The notes beneath the pieces are model-generated. The model saw nothing but the letters and a program-made list of their open reading frames with translations, searched no databases and was not told where the DNA came from. Shown one piece after another: positions 45,799-55,538 of a stretch of 64,000 nucleotides of DNA (its first letter is position 1; every line of letters starts with the position of its first letter). Origin of the DNA: RPQJ01 sp963823535 (GTDB lineage: Bacteria > Pseudomonadota > Gammaproteobacteria > Steroidobacterales > Steroidobacteraceae); NCBI GenBank assembly GCA_963823535.1, contig CAWGLZ010000001.1, positions 558,001-622,000 of the forward strand, in the 5' to 3' direction. The translations under genes were made by a program, and so were the position numbers.

Positions 45799-47457
45799 TC
45801 AACCTCCGCTGACCCGTCGCGGGTCCACGTACACCACGATGCGCTGGCCGGCCCGCAGGGACGAGGACTGGCGGATCTGGTTCCAGGCCATGAGCTGGCT
45901 CACCGAGACATTGAAGCGCTCGGCGATCTGCGACAGGGTGTCGCCGCGGCGCACCTCGTACGTCATTCGGGTCGACTCGGCCGACGCCGCCGCAGAACCC
46001 GCCCCGGGAATCGTGAGTCGGGTCCCCGCCCGCAGCGTGCTCTTGGCCGTGATGCCATTCGCCGCCGTGAGCGCCGGGACCGTGACGCCGTACCGGCGCG
46101 CGATACCCCACAAGGTGTCGCCCGACTTCACCGTGTGCACGCGCGATGACGAAGCCGGTCTGGCCGTCTGGCGCTCGGGCAACTGGGCCGTGATGTCCGG
46201 GCGGGCTTCGGCAACCGTCGCCACGGCTGGCGCTGCAACGGCGGCGGTCGATTCCGCGCCGCTGCCAGGGATGAGCAGCGTTTCGCCGGGATGGATCACC
46301 GAGCTGCGCAGGTTGTTCGCCTGGCGCAATGCGTCGATGGAGACGCCGTGACGACGCGCAATGGAACTCAGGGTATCGCCTCGACGCACCTTGTAGCGAA
46401 CGTCCGGGGGCGGTGCCACGGCCGTGGTCGCCACGCGCTGCTGGCCTTCCTCGCTCGCCAGCGCGGTACGGAACGGGTCGACACGCTCGACCGGAAGCAG
46501 CAGCCGGTGCGGGCCGCTCGGCGGCGTCGTCATGCGATTGAAGGACGGGTTGAGCGCGAACATGTCGTCGCGGCTGATGCCGGCGAGATCCGCTGCCTCC
46601 CCGAGGTGGACCTGCTTGCCCGGTTCCACGATGCCGAAGTACGGCTGGTTCGGGATCGCCGCGAACTGGAGCCCGTAGGCCGCCGGGTCCGCGACCAGTC
46701 GACTGATGGCCAGCAGCTTCGGAACGTAGTCGCGGGTCTCGGCCTTCAGGTCGAGGCTGAAGAAATCCGTCGGCCGGCCGGCGGCTGCATTGCGCTGCAT
46801 CGCCCGGCTGACGGTGCCCTCGCCACCGTTGTACGCCGCAATGGCGAGGTACCAGTCGCCGTTGAAGTACCTGTTCAGGTACTGCAGGTAGGTGAGCGCC
46901 GCGTCGGTGGCGCGCAACACGTCACGACGCTCGTCGATCCACCAGTTCTGGGTGAGCCCGTAGTGCTTGCCCGTGCTCGGGATGAACTGCCACAGGCCGG
47001 ACGCGCGGCTGCGGGAGTACGCCACGGGGTTGAATGCGCTCTCGACGACCGGCAGCAGCGCCAGTTCGAGCGGCATGCCACGCCGCTCGATCTCGGTGAC
47101 GATGTAGTGCAGATAACGGGAACCGCGGCGGAACGTCCGGTCGAGGAAGTCGGGGCGTGCGCGGTAGCTCTCGAGTTCGCGATCGACGGCGTAGTGCCGC
47201 ACTTGCGGCAGCGCATAGCCGGCGCGAATACGGTCGAGAAGGTCGGCGTGCTGCTCCGGCAGCAGGTTGGGGTCGCCGCGGAAAGGCGTGAGGGGCGGCA
47301 GCGTCGTGGTCCCCGTGGCCGCGGGTGCGCCGCCGGAGGGATGCTTCGGGGCCGGGGGCAGGCTCGAGTATTCGCCGCCACCGCGCGTGGTGCTGCAGCC
47401 GGTCAGCAGCAGGCCGAGCAGCGCCAGGAGTGGAATCGAATGTGACCGTGACGACAT
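45799..47457 (-). CDS. mltD: Membrane-bound lytic murein transglycosylase D with three LysM domains
   Basis: 552 residues. It cleaves peptidoglycan strands with formation of anhydromuramic acid. A lipoprotein signal ends in LLLTGC (Cys21), so it is probably anchored in the outer membrane. The catalytic Glu is in PVVESAFNP, followed by SGLWQFIPSTG and AIAAYNGGEG, which define the SLT fold. Three C-terminal LysM domains begin YKVRRGDTLSS, HTVKSGDTLWG and YEVRRGDTLSQ. The start follows gloB immediately (gloB stop 47458). E. coli MltD has two LysM domains, so three is one more. Confidence 0.94.
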   Translation of the reverse strand: MSSRSHSIPLLALLGLLLTGCSTTRGGGEYSSLPPAPKHPSGGAPAATGTTTLPPLTPFRGDPNLLPEQHADLLDRIRAGYALPQVRHYAVDRELESYRARPDFLDRTFRRGSRYLHYIVTEIERRGMPLELALLPVVESAFNPVAYSRSRASGLWQFIPSTGKHYGLTQNWWIDERRDVLRATDAALTYLQYLNRYFNGDWYLAIAAYNGGEGTVSRAMQRNAAAGRPTDFFSLDLKAETRDYVPKLLAISRLVADPAAYGLQFAAIPNQPYFGIVEPGKQVHLGEAADLAGISRDDMFALNPSFNRMTTPPSGPHRLLLPVERVDPFRTALASEEGQQRVATTAVAPPPDVRYKVRRGDTLSSIARRHGVSIDALRQANNLRSSVIHPGETLLIPGSGAESTAAVAAPAVATVAEARPDITAQLPERQTARPASSSRVHTVKSGDTLWGIARRYGVTVPALTAANGITAKSTLRAGTRLTIPGAGSAAASAESTRMTYEVRRGDTLSQIAERFNVSVSQLMAWNQIRQSSSLRAGQRIVVYVDPRRVSGG

Positions 47458-48234
47458 TCAGCGGAATCCGTCTTTCCAGCTGCGGATGGCAGCGAATACG
47501 TCGGTCGCCTCCGGCAGCGGTCGGCCCGAGCGTGCTTCGGCCGCAGCCCGGACGGCGGGCTCGCGGCAGCGCAGGAAGGGATTGATCCGGCGCTCGCGGC
47601 CGAGCGTGGTCGGCAGCGTGATCGCGTCGCGACTGCGCAACTCGCGGACGGCCTCCAGGCTTTCCAGCACGTCCTCGTTGCCGGGCTCGACGGCCGCGGC
47701 GAACCGCAGGTTGCCGAGCGTGTACTCGTGGGCACAGTAGACGCGCGTATCGTCGGGGAGGGCAGCGATGCGGTCGAGAGAAGCGAGCATCTGCGCAGGT
47801 GTTCCTTCGAAGAGCCGGCCACAGCCTGCGCTGAAGAGCGTGTCGCCGCAGAAGAGGGCGCCGTGCCCATGATAGGCGATGTGACCGAGCGTGTGTCCGG
47901 GTACCGCCATCACGCGCAACTCGATGCCGAGATCTGCAAGGCTGACAACATCCCCGTCGTCGACTGCCCGAACGTCGCAAGGCATGCGTTCCCGCGCGGG
48001 GCCGAAGACCGGCGCGTCGTGCCTCGCGGCCAATGCCCGGACGCCCCCGACGTGGTCGGGATGGTGGTGAGTGACGAGGATCCCCCGTAACCGGAGCTGA
48101 CGGCGGTCGAGTTCCGCCTCGACGGGATCGGCATCTCCCGGATCGACCACCAGGGCAGATCCGCGGTCGTCCGGAGCGCAGATCAGCCAGAGGTAATTGT
48201 CCGAAAAGGCCCTGACCGGGCTCACCTCGAGCAT
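47458..48234 (-). CDS. gloB: Hydroxyacylglutathione hydrolase (glyoxalase II)
   Basis: 258 residues. GloB hydrolyses S-lactoylglutathione to lactate and glutathione, finishing methylglyoxal detoxification. Metallo-beta-lactamase motifs are complete: THHHPDHVGG, VPGHTLGHIAY, FCGDTLFSAGCGRLFEG and HEYTLGNLRF; the C-terminal domain ends in KDGFR. The mltD-gloB pair is divergent from yafS-rnhA-dnaQ, as in E. coli. A 130-base gap upstream must hold promoters for both sides. Confidence 0.95.
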   Translation of the reverse strand: MLEVSPVRAFSDNYLWLICAPDDRGSALVVDPGDADPVEAELDRRQLRLRGILVTHHHPDHVGGVRALAARHDAPVFGPARERMPCDVRAVDDGDVVSLADLGIELRVMAVPGHTLGHIAYHGHGALFCGDTLFSAGCGRLFEGTPAQMLASLDRIAALPDDTRVYCAHEYTLGNLRFAAAVEPGNEDVLESLEAVRELRSRDAITLPTTLGRERRINPFLRCREPAVRAAAEARSGRPLPEATDVFAAIRSWKDGFR

Positions 48235-48364
48235 CGCCGACCCCCGTCACCCAGCAGGCCAAGAGTCCGGGCGCGCGTATTAGAACGTGTCATGGGGGAA
48301 AATTCCAGAATATGTCGCACGTTTTCGACAGAATACCCGTCCACTGCCGCTATCCTGCCGCCCG

Positions 48365-49084
48365 ATGAACGACCTTGCCGCAATGGACTGGCTCGAGACG
48401 CCACTCGGCATGGCGGTGCTCGAGCTGGAGGCCCACGTGCTCCGGGACGCGCTGGCCGATGTCTTTGGCTTCGAACTGCTGCAGATCGGGGCCTGGGGGC
48501 GTCGCGATGAACTGACTGCCGGGGCCCGCACGCAGCATCGCTGCTGGCTCGCGCCCGACGCCTCGGGGCCGGGTGCCATCCGGGCACACTTCGACGAGTT
48601 GCCCGTCGCGACCGCCTCCGTCGAGGCCGTCCTGCTGCCGCATACGCTCGAGCATGCACCGCGGCCGCACGAGTTGCTGCGCGAGGTCGAGCGGGTTCTG
48701 GTCGGCGAGGGTCACGTGCTGATCTGTGGCTTCAACCCGCTCGGCCCCTGGGGGCTGCGCCATCTCCTGTCGCGCCGCTTTCCGTCGCCTACCGAGCGCA
48801 TGCTGAGCGAAGGTCGCACCCGCGACTGGCTGGGTCTCCTGGGACTGGAGGTCGTGGACTCGCGACGCTACCTCTTCGTGCCTCCCTGGCGGCAGCGGTT
48901 CTCGGGCCGCACGCGCGACTGGCTGGAGCGACGCGGTCGGCAGTGGGCATCGCCCCTGTCCGGCGCCTATCTCGTGAAGGCGCGCAAGCGCGTCCGCGCC
49001 ATGACGCCGATCCGTCCGGCCTGGAGTCGGCGGCCCGCGGTGGTCGGGGGCCTCGCCGAGCCCACCTCGAGGAATGCGGCGTGA
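48365..49084 (+). CDS. SAM-dependent methyltransferase, YafS-like
   Basis: 239 residues of unknown substrate. A class I methyltransferase fold is suggested by DWLETPLG at the start, LLPHTLEHAPRPHELLREVERVL in the middle and GHVLICGFNPLGPWGL. The classical glycine-rich SAM motif is weak, as is usual for this family. In E. coli yafS occupies the same place between gloB and rnhA. I used ATG 48365 rather than the longer upstream frame. Its stop overlaps the rnhA GTG start. Confidence 0.82.
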   Translation: MNDLAAMDWLETPLGMAVLELEAHVLRDALADVFGFELLQIGAWGRRDELTAGARTQHRCWLAPDASGPGAIRAHFDELPVATASVEAVLLPHTLEHAPRPHELLREVERVLVGEGHVLICGFNPLGPWGLRHLLSRRFPSPTERMLSEGRTRDWLGLLGLEVVDSRRYLFVPPWRQRFSGRTRDWLERRGRQWASPLSGAYLVKARKRVRAMTPIRPAWSRRPAVVGGLAEPTSRNAA

Positions 49085-49524
49085 CCGAGGTCGAGATCTA
49101 TACCGACGGCGCCTGCCGCGGCAATCCCGGTCCCGGCGGGTGGGGGGCACTGCTGGTGTCCGGCACGCATCGCCGTGAACTCTGGGGCGGCGAACCCCAC
49201 ACCACCAACAACCGCATGGAGATGACGGCGGCGATCGAGGCCCTTGCCGCGCTGAAGCGTGGCTGCCGGGTGCAGCTCTACACGGATTCCCAGTACCTGC
49301 GTAACGGCATCACCGAATGGCTGCCGCAGTGGAAGAAGCGGGGCTGGAAGACCGCCGACAGGAAGCCCGTCAAGAACGCCGATCTCTGGGTGCGCCTCGA
49401 GCAGGAGATCACCCGTCACGAGGTGCATTGGCACTGGGTCAGGGGACATGTCGGGCACGCGGGAAACGAGGCGGCCGATGCGCTGGCGAACCGTGGGATC
49501 GACGAGCAGCAGGGGCTCCCATGA
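49081..49524 (+). CDS. rnhA: Ribonuclease HI
   Basis: 147 residues. RNase HI cuts the RNA strand of RNA-DNA hybrids. The active-site acidic residues are seen in YTDGACRGNPGPGG (Asp10-type), NNRMEMTAAIEAL (Glu), LYTDSQYL (Asp) and GNEAADALA (Asp); the basic protrusion reads WKKRGWKTADRKPVKN. The start is GTG 49081 in a GTGA overlap with the yafS-like gene. Its stop overlaps the ATG of the lipoprotein gene in ATGA. In relatives dnaQ follows rnhA directly; here two genes intervene. Confidence 0.96.
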   Translation: MTEVEIYTDGACRGNPGPGGWGALLVSGTHRRELWGGEPHTTNNRMEMTAAIEALAALKRGCRVQLYTDSQYLRNGITEWLPQWKKRGWKTADRKPVKNADLWVRLEQEITRHEVHWHWVRGHVGHAGNEAADALANRGIDEQQGLP

Positions 49525-50678
49525 CCGGTCCCATTCGCCTTTCGGTCCGGGTCATGGCCGTGGTGATTTCGATTGTCGTGTTGTTCGGTTGTGAGAGGGA
49601 TAGTCGACCACGGACCGAGGTCCTGCCCTGTCCATCTGAAGCAGTCGCAACGGATCCCGAGTGCCTGTTGTCGGGGGCGCCCCAACTAATGGACGCGTTG
49701 TACGCGTTTTTGAACGGCCCGTTCGCGTCCGACCAGCGGTTTGATTATCTGAGTCAGGGCTACGATGCTCGTGCCCATCCAAGTGAGGCGGCGGTCGTCT
49801 TCTGGTCCGCCTACCGGCTCACGCGGGACCCGGCATTCCTGCGGGCGGGCAGAAGCCAGCTGTCGTACGCCGGAACCCTGGTCGACGAGCAAGGCTATTT
49901 CCAGTGGCCATACCCCGAGCTCGGACAGTTCTCGAGCAACACCCTTGCGCGTCTGGCCCTAGGGTTCTACATCGGCTTTGTCGTCACGGGCGATCAGTCC
50001 GACCTCGAGCTTGCCGACCGTGTTGCGGAAGCTGTGATGCGCCTCGAGGAGACTCTGGTTCGCAGTTCGTTCACTGGCCAGTATTACCTTCTGCCCTATT
50101 ATGTTTATCGTTCGCCGCCGGAGCCCGAGGGCTATCGCACCCTGGACCCTAACCAGGACGCGACGCTGGCGCTCCTGTTCACGCTGCTGTCGGCGGAGCG
50201 CGAATCCCGGCTGTACCAGAATCCGGTGGCGCTTGAGCGGGCCGCCCGTTATCTCTCTGCAGCCATGGATCCGCTCGGCCTGACAGACTGCTGGCCGCTG
50301 GCTGACCAGCCGGATTTTCGTGAGGCCTGCGACAGCCTGTATAACTGGTGGACGCTGTATCAGTTGCAGTGGGTCAACGAAATATCGCCGCGAGCCGATC
50401 TCGAATCCCTGTTGATATCCCAGTACAGCGTCCTTCGCGGGGACCTGCTGGCAGGTCTCTCGCGGCGCGCTTACCCAGTGGTCAGCCACGGTCCCATGGC
50501 TCACCCGACGGAACTCTGGCTCGCGCTTCCAGCTGCCGATCGATTCGGTGCGGAGGGGGATGCGGCTCGCATCGTTCAACTGATCGACGATCTGGCGAGC
50601 CGCTACGCGTCGTGGGCGGACATGCCGGGCGGGTTCGTCGTCAACTTCGGGTTGCGGCACACGGAGCCGGTTCCGTAG
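49521..50678 (+). CDS. Uncharacterised lipoprotein, all-helical, unknown function
   Basis: 385 residues that I cannot assign to a named family. The N-terminus is a lipoprotein signal, with hydrophobic VVISIVVLFGC (lipobox Cys24). The mature part is rich in amphipathic helices with aromatic residues, such as EQGYFQWPYPELGQ, and repeats of the kind FSSNTLARLALGFYIG, which recall alpha/alpha-barrel glycan enzymes (epimerases or lyases). That resemblance is only impression. Sampled 60-base lines are 53-63% GC, lower than the neighbouring gene (about 70% in one line), which may indicate transfer. Its ATG overlaps the rnhA stop. The next gene is wbpE, so a polysaccharide role is possible. The name of the function is left open. 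Confidence 0.6.
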   Translation: MTGPIRLSVRVMAVVISIVVLFGCERDSRPRTEVLPCPSEAVATDPECLLSGAPQLMDALYAFLNGPFASDQRFDYLSQGYDARAHPSEAAVVFWSAYRLTRDPAFLRAGRSQLSYAGTLVDEQGYFQWPYPELGQFSSNTLARLALGFYIGFVVTGDQSDLELADRVAEAVMRLEETLVRSSFTGQYYLLPYYVYRSPPEPEGYRTLDPNQDATLALLFTLLSAERESRLYQNPVALERAARYLSAAMDPLGLTDCWPLADQPDFREACDSLYNWWTLYQLQWVNEISPRADLESLLISQYSVLRGDLLAGLSRRAYPVVSHGPMAHPTELWLALPAADRFGAEGDAARIVQLIDDLASRYASWADMPGGFVVNFGLRHTEPVP

Positions 50679-50700
50679 CCATCGAGTGCCGGCCAGGTCG

Positions 50701-50728
50701 TTGGCGGCCTGCCCGATTGCATTACACT
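50701..50728 (+). promoter_or_regulatory. wbpE: Candidate promoter of wbpE
   Basis: TTGGCG (50701-50706) and TACACT (50723-50728) are 16 bases apart, 31 bases before the wbpE ATG. The two boxes fit a sigma-70 promoter reasonably. Confidence 0.45.
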
Positions 50729-50759
50729 ATCCGTCTTCCGCCATCGGTATCCGTTACAC

Positions 50760-51872
50760 ATGGACTTCATCGACCTCAAGACCCAGTATCGACGCATCAA
50801 GCCGTCGGTGGACGCCCGGATCGCCCGCGTGCTGGAGCATGGCCAGTACATCCTGGGCCCGGAGGTCACGGAACTCGAGAATGTACTCGCCGAGTACGTT
50901 GGCAGCAGGCATTGTGTCGCCGCATCGAGCGGAACCGATACGTTGCTGATCGCGCTGATGGCGCTGGACGTCGGGCCCGGCGATGAAGTGGTCACCGTGC
51001 CGTTCACGTTCTTCGCGACCGGCGAGATGATCGCGCTCCTAGGCGCCAAGCCGGTTTTCGTCGACATCGACCCGAGGACCTACAACATGGATCCGGCCCA
51101 CCTCGAGGCCGCGATCACGCCGCGCACCAAGGCGATCATGCCGGTGTCGCTCTACGGCCAGTGCGCCGATTTCGATGCGATCAACACGATTGCGGACAAG
51201 CACGGACTGCCGGTCATCGAGGACGGTGCCCAGAGCTTCGGCGCCACCTACAAGGACCGCCGCTCCTGCGGTTTGTCGCGGGTCGGCTCCACATCCTTCT
51301 TTCCCTCCAAGCCGCTCGGGGGCTATGGCGACGGCGGCGCGCTGTTCACGGACGATGACGCGCTTGCAACCCGCATGCGGCAGATTCGCGTCCACGGGCA
51401 GGACCGGCGCTATCACCATCCACGACTCGGTCTCAACGGGCGGCTGGATTCGATCCAGGCCGCCGTACTGCTGACAAAAATGGAAATCTTCCAGGACGAG
51501 GTGGAGGCTCGGATCCGCCTCGGCGCACGCTACGCAGAGTTGATCGCCGAAGCATTTGGTGCTGCCGGACCTGTGCGCGCGCCCTATGTCGAGCCGTTCA
51601 ATACGTGTGTCTTTGCTCAGTACACCGTCGAGGTCGAGGATCGCGAAGCCGTCGAGACGCGCATGAAGTCGTTCGGCGTGCCGACGGCCGTGCACTATCC
51701 GTCGCCCCTGCACCTGCAGCCTGTCTTCGAGTACCTGGGCCAGCGCGAGGGCAGTTTTCCAGTCTCGGAGGCGGCAGCCCGCCGGGTCATCAGCCTGCCG
51801 ATGCACCCATACCTGACCGACGATACCCAGGTCGAGGTGATCCACGCGCTGAAGACGGCCATTGGCCGCTAG
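50760..51872 (+). CDS. wbpE: UDP-2-acetamido-2-deoxy-3-oxo-glucuronate aminotransferase (WbpE-like)
   Basis: 370 residues, a DegT/DnrJ family PLP enzyme. WbpE transaminates the 3-keto sugar nucleotide in the route to UDP-2,3-diacetamido-glucuronate. The catalytic PLP Lys is in STSFFPSKPLGGYGDGGA. The start MDFIDLKTQYRRIK and the stretch VSLYGQCADFDAIN are very close to what I remember of Pseudomonas WbpE, as is HGQDRRYHHPR. It belongs with the TviB-, WbpB- and WbpD-type genes about 2.4 kb downstream. Confidence 0.85.
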   Translation: MDFIDLKTQYRRIKPSVDARIARVLEHGQYILGPEVTELENVLAEYVGSRHCVAASSGTDTLLIALMALDVGPGDEVVTVPFTFFATGEMIALLGAKPVFVDIDPRTYNMDPAHLEAAITPRTKAIMPVSLYGQCADFDAINTIADKHGLPVIEDGAQSFGATYKDRRSCGLSRVGSTSFFPSKPLGGYGDGGALFTDDDALATRMRQIRVHGQDRRYHHPRLGLNGRLDSIQAAVLLTKMEIFQDEVEARIRLGARYAELIAEAFGAAGPVRAPYVEPFNTCVFAQYTVEVEDREAVETRMKSFGVPTAVHYPSPLHLQPVFEYLGQREGSFPVSEAAARRVISLPMHPYLTDDTQVEVIHALKTAIGR

Positions 51873-51887
51873 CGGCTGGACCGGTTG

Positions 51888-52603
<716 letters not shown>

Positions 52604-52607
<4 letters not shown>

Positions 52608-54107
52608 TCAACACGCTTCCGCAGGCCTTCGCGAGAAGCTTCCTCGGGCACTCGCCGGACTGGTACAAGCTCACGATCGTCTCGTTCCTGATCGTGAACC
52701 CGCTGCTCATGCTGTGGCTCGGCCCCACCGTGACCGGCTGGGCACTGCTCATCGAGTTCATCTTCACGCTCGCGATGGCACTGCGCTGCTATCCGCTTGC
52801 AGCCCGGCGGGCTGCTCGCGATCCAGTCGGTCGCCATCGGTCTCACGACACCGGAGAGCGTCTACAAGGAAGTCGTCGCCGCGTTCCCGGTACTGCTGCT
52901 GCTGATGTTCATGGTGGCGGGCATTTACTTCCTGCGCGACCTGCTGCTGTTCGTCTTCACGCGACTGCTGCTCAAGGTGCGGGACACGACGTTGCTGTCG
53001 CTGCTCTTCTGCAGCGTGGCCGCGGTGCTGTCGGCATTCCTCGATGCGCTCACTGTCGTGGCGGTGGTCATCACGGTGGGTGTCGGTTTCTACGAGGTCT
53101 ACCATCGCGTGGCGTCCGGAAAGCACCACGAGGCGGCGCATGACGCCACGCTGGACGACGGCGTGCACCTGATGCATCGCGAGAATTTGGAGCACTTCCG
53201 GGCGTTCCTGCGGGGCCTGATGATGCACGCGGCGGTGGGCACGGCGATCGGCGGCGTGATGACGCAGGTGGGCGAACCGCAGAACCTGCTCATCGCGGAG
53301 CAGGCTGGCTGGACCTTCATCGAGTTCTTCCTCGAGGTCGCACCGGTATCCCTCCCGGTCGCAGTCGTCGGCCTGGCGACATGCGTCTTCATCTCGCGGT
53401 TCAAGCTCTTCGGGTACGGCGTGCCGGTACCGGACGCGGTGCTCGCGGTGCTCCGCGACTACAACGATGAACTGTCCAGGAAGTCGACGCTTCGCGATCG
53501 CCAGGTGCTGATCGTGCAGGCCGTGGTCGCGGTCATCCTGGTGCTGTCGCTGGCTTTTCACGTTGCCGAGGTGGGCCTGATCGGGCTGCTAGTGATCATC
53601 CTCGCGACGAGCTTCACCGGGATCACGGAGGAACACCGCATCGGCAAGGCCTTCGAGGCGGCCCTTCCCTTCACCGCCCTGCTGGTCGTGTTCTTCGTCA
53701 TCGTGGCGGAAATCCACGACCAGCACCTGTTCGAGCCGGTGATCGACTGGGTCCTGTCGCTCGAAGGGAAGATGCAGGCCGCGATGCTCTACCTGGCGAC
53801 CGGGGCCCTGTCGATGATCAGCGACAACGTGTTCGTTGCCACGATCTACATCTCCGAGATCAAGGCAGCGCTGCTCCAGGGACAGGTCTCGAGGGAACAG
53901 TTCGACATGCTGGCCGTGGCGATCAACACCGGGACGAACATCCCGAGTGTGGCGACGCCGAATGGCCAGGCCGCCTTCCTGTTCCTGCTGACCTCGACGC
54001 TGGCACCCCTGATCCGGCTGGGCTACGGACGCATGCTGTGGATGGCGATCCCGTATTTCGTGACCATGACGACCGTCGGGCTTGCCGCGGTGTGGTACCT
54101 GCTATAG
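52604..54107 (+). pseudogene. nhaB: Na+/H+ antiporter NhaB, interrupted by a +1 frameshift
   Basis: NhaB exchanges sodium for protons across the inner membrane. The first part from ATG 52604 reads like E. coli NhaB (GHSPDWYKL, VTGWALLIEFIFTLAMALRCYPL), then turns to nonsense. The NhaB frame resumes one base later with LQPGGLLAIQ and continues through about ten membrane segments (YFLRDLLLFVFTRLLLKV region, DALTVVAVVITVGV) to the stop at 54107. One extra base near 52796-52799 explains it; without it the protein would be 500 residues (E. coli 513). It starts in an ATGA overlap with dnaQ. Mutation or sequence error cannot be told apart here. Confidence 0.85.
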
Positions 54108-54252
54108 GAGCACCGGTGGGCAGGGGGCCGGCCAGGAGGGCGGCGTCCCGATCCTTTGTATCGCGGGTTTGAGCCCTGTCTCATTTGCGCGACGGCGCCT
54201 ATGGCATCCTTACGGCCCCAGATCCTCTTTTCAGCAGCCGGTTTTTGCTTCC

Positions 54253-55536
54253 ATGCCCAAATTCAACCTCCGCAACCTCAAGATCGGCGTCGTCGGCCTC
54301 GGCTATGTCGGATTGCCCCTGGCCGTCGAGTTCGGCAAGCGCTTCAATACGGTGGGCTTCGACATCAAGGCCACGCGCGTGGACGAGCTCAAGCGGGGCC
54401 ACGACAGCACGCTCGAGACCGACGAGGCGGAGCTGGCGGAGGCCACCAAGCTCACCTACACGACCCGGCTTGCGGACCTCAGGCCCTGCCGGGTGTTCAT
54501 CGTCACGGTGCCGACGCCGATCGACGATTACAAGCGGCCGGACCTCACGCCGCTCGTCAAATCCAGCGAATCGGTGGGGCAGGTGCTCAAGAAGGGCGAC
54601 GTCGTCGTCTACGAATCCACCGTCTACCCCGGTTGCACCGAGGAAGTGTGCGTGCCCATCCTGGAGCGGGTCTCGGGGCTCAAGTTCAACAAGGACTTCT
54701 TCGCCGGCTACAGTCCCGAGCGCATCAACCCGGGCGACAAGCAGCACCGCCTCACCACGATCCGCAAGGTCACGTCGGGCTCGACGCCGGCCGTTGCCGA
54801 GTTCGTCGACACACTCTACCGTTCGATCGTTCAGGCCGGCACGCACCTCGCCTCCACCATCAGGGTCGCCGAGGCAGCCAAGGTCATCGAGAACACCCAG
54901 CGTGACGTCAACATCGCACTCATCAACGAGCTCGCGCTGATCTTCAACCGCATGGGCATCGATACGGAGGAGGTGCTGCTCGCGGCCGGCAGCAAGTGGA
55001 ACTTCCTGCCGTTCCGGCCGGGCCTCGTGGGCGGACACTGCATCGGGGTGGATCCGTACTACCTCACTCACAAGGCACAGGCCATCGGCTACCACCCGGA
55101 GATGATTCTCGCGGGCCGGCGCATCAACGACAACATGGGAACCTACGTCGCGCAGCAGATCGCGGAGCTCATGATCAAGCGCCGCATCCAGGTCTGCGAT
55201 GCGCGCATTCTCGTCATGGGCCTCACGTTCAAGGAAAACTGCCCGGACGTGCGCAACACGAAGATCGTGGACGTCGTGCGGGAACTCGAGAAGTTCGGAT
55301 CCAGGGTCGACATCCACGACCCGTGGGCAGACCCGGAGGAGGCCCGGCACGAGTACGGCGTGCGCCTGGTCCGCAAGCTCAGGCCCGGCACCTACGACGC
55401 CATCGTGATGGGGGTGGCGCACGAGCAGTTCCGCAAGATGGGTATCGCGCGGATCCGCGAGCTGGCCAGGAAGAATCACGTGCTCTACGACATCAAGTAC
55501 GTGTTCAGGGCCGACGAAGTGGATGGCAGGCTCTAG
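54253..55536 (+). CDS. tviB: UDP-N-acetylglucosamine 6-dehydrogenase, TviB/WbpO type
   Basis: 427 residues. It oxidises the C6 of a UDP-N-acetylhexosamine to the uronic acid with NAD. The Rossmann motif is VVGLGYVGLPLA, the catalytic Cys is in GGHCIGVDPYYL, and NPGDKQHRLTTIRKVTSG and AAGSKWNFLPFRPGL are typical of TviB/WbpO rather than UDP-glucose dehydrogenases. I used ATG 54253, which fits the family start. A 145-base gap precedes it with no convincing promoter. It supplies the uronic acid for the wbp-type pathway. Confidence 0.85.
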   Translation: MPKFNLRNLKIGVVGLGYVGLPLAVEFGKRFNTVGFDIKATRVDELKRGHDSTLETDEAELAEATKLTYTTRLADLRPCRVFIVTVPTPIDDYKRPDLTPLVKSSESVGQVLKKGDVVVYESTVYPGCTEEVCVPILERVSGLKFNKDFFAGYSPERINPGDKQHRLTTIRKVTSGSTPAVAEFVDTLYRSIVQAGTHLASTIRVAEAAKVIENTQRDVNIALINELALIFNRMGIDTEEVLLAAGSKWNFLPFRPGLVGGHCIGVDPYYLTHKAQAIGYHPEMILAGRRINDNMGTYVAQQIAELMIKRRIQVCDARILVMGLTFKENCPDVRNTKIVDVVRELEKFGSRVDIHDPWADPEEARHEYGVRLVRKLRPGTYDAIVMGVAHEQFRKMGIARIRELARKNHVLYDIKYVFRADEVDGRL

Positions 55537-55538
55537 CG

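Noticed and set aside
52796..52799. Programmed +1 frameshift in nhaB
   Set aside because: No in-frame stop or Shine-Dalgarno-like stimulator at the site as in prfB; an extra base is simpler.
54108..54252. Promoter for the TviB-type dehydrogenase
   Set aside because: TTGAGC and TATGGC in this gap are 25 bases apart, not a workable spacing.
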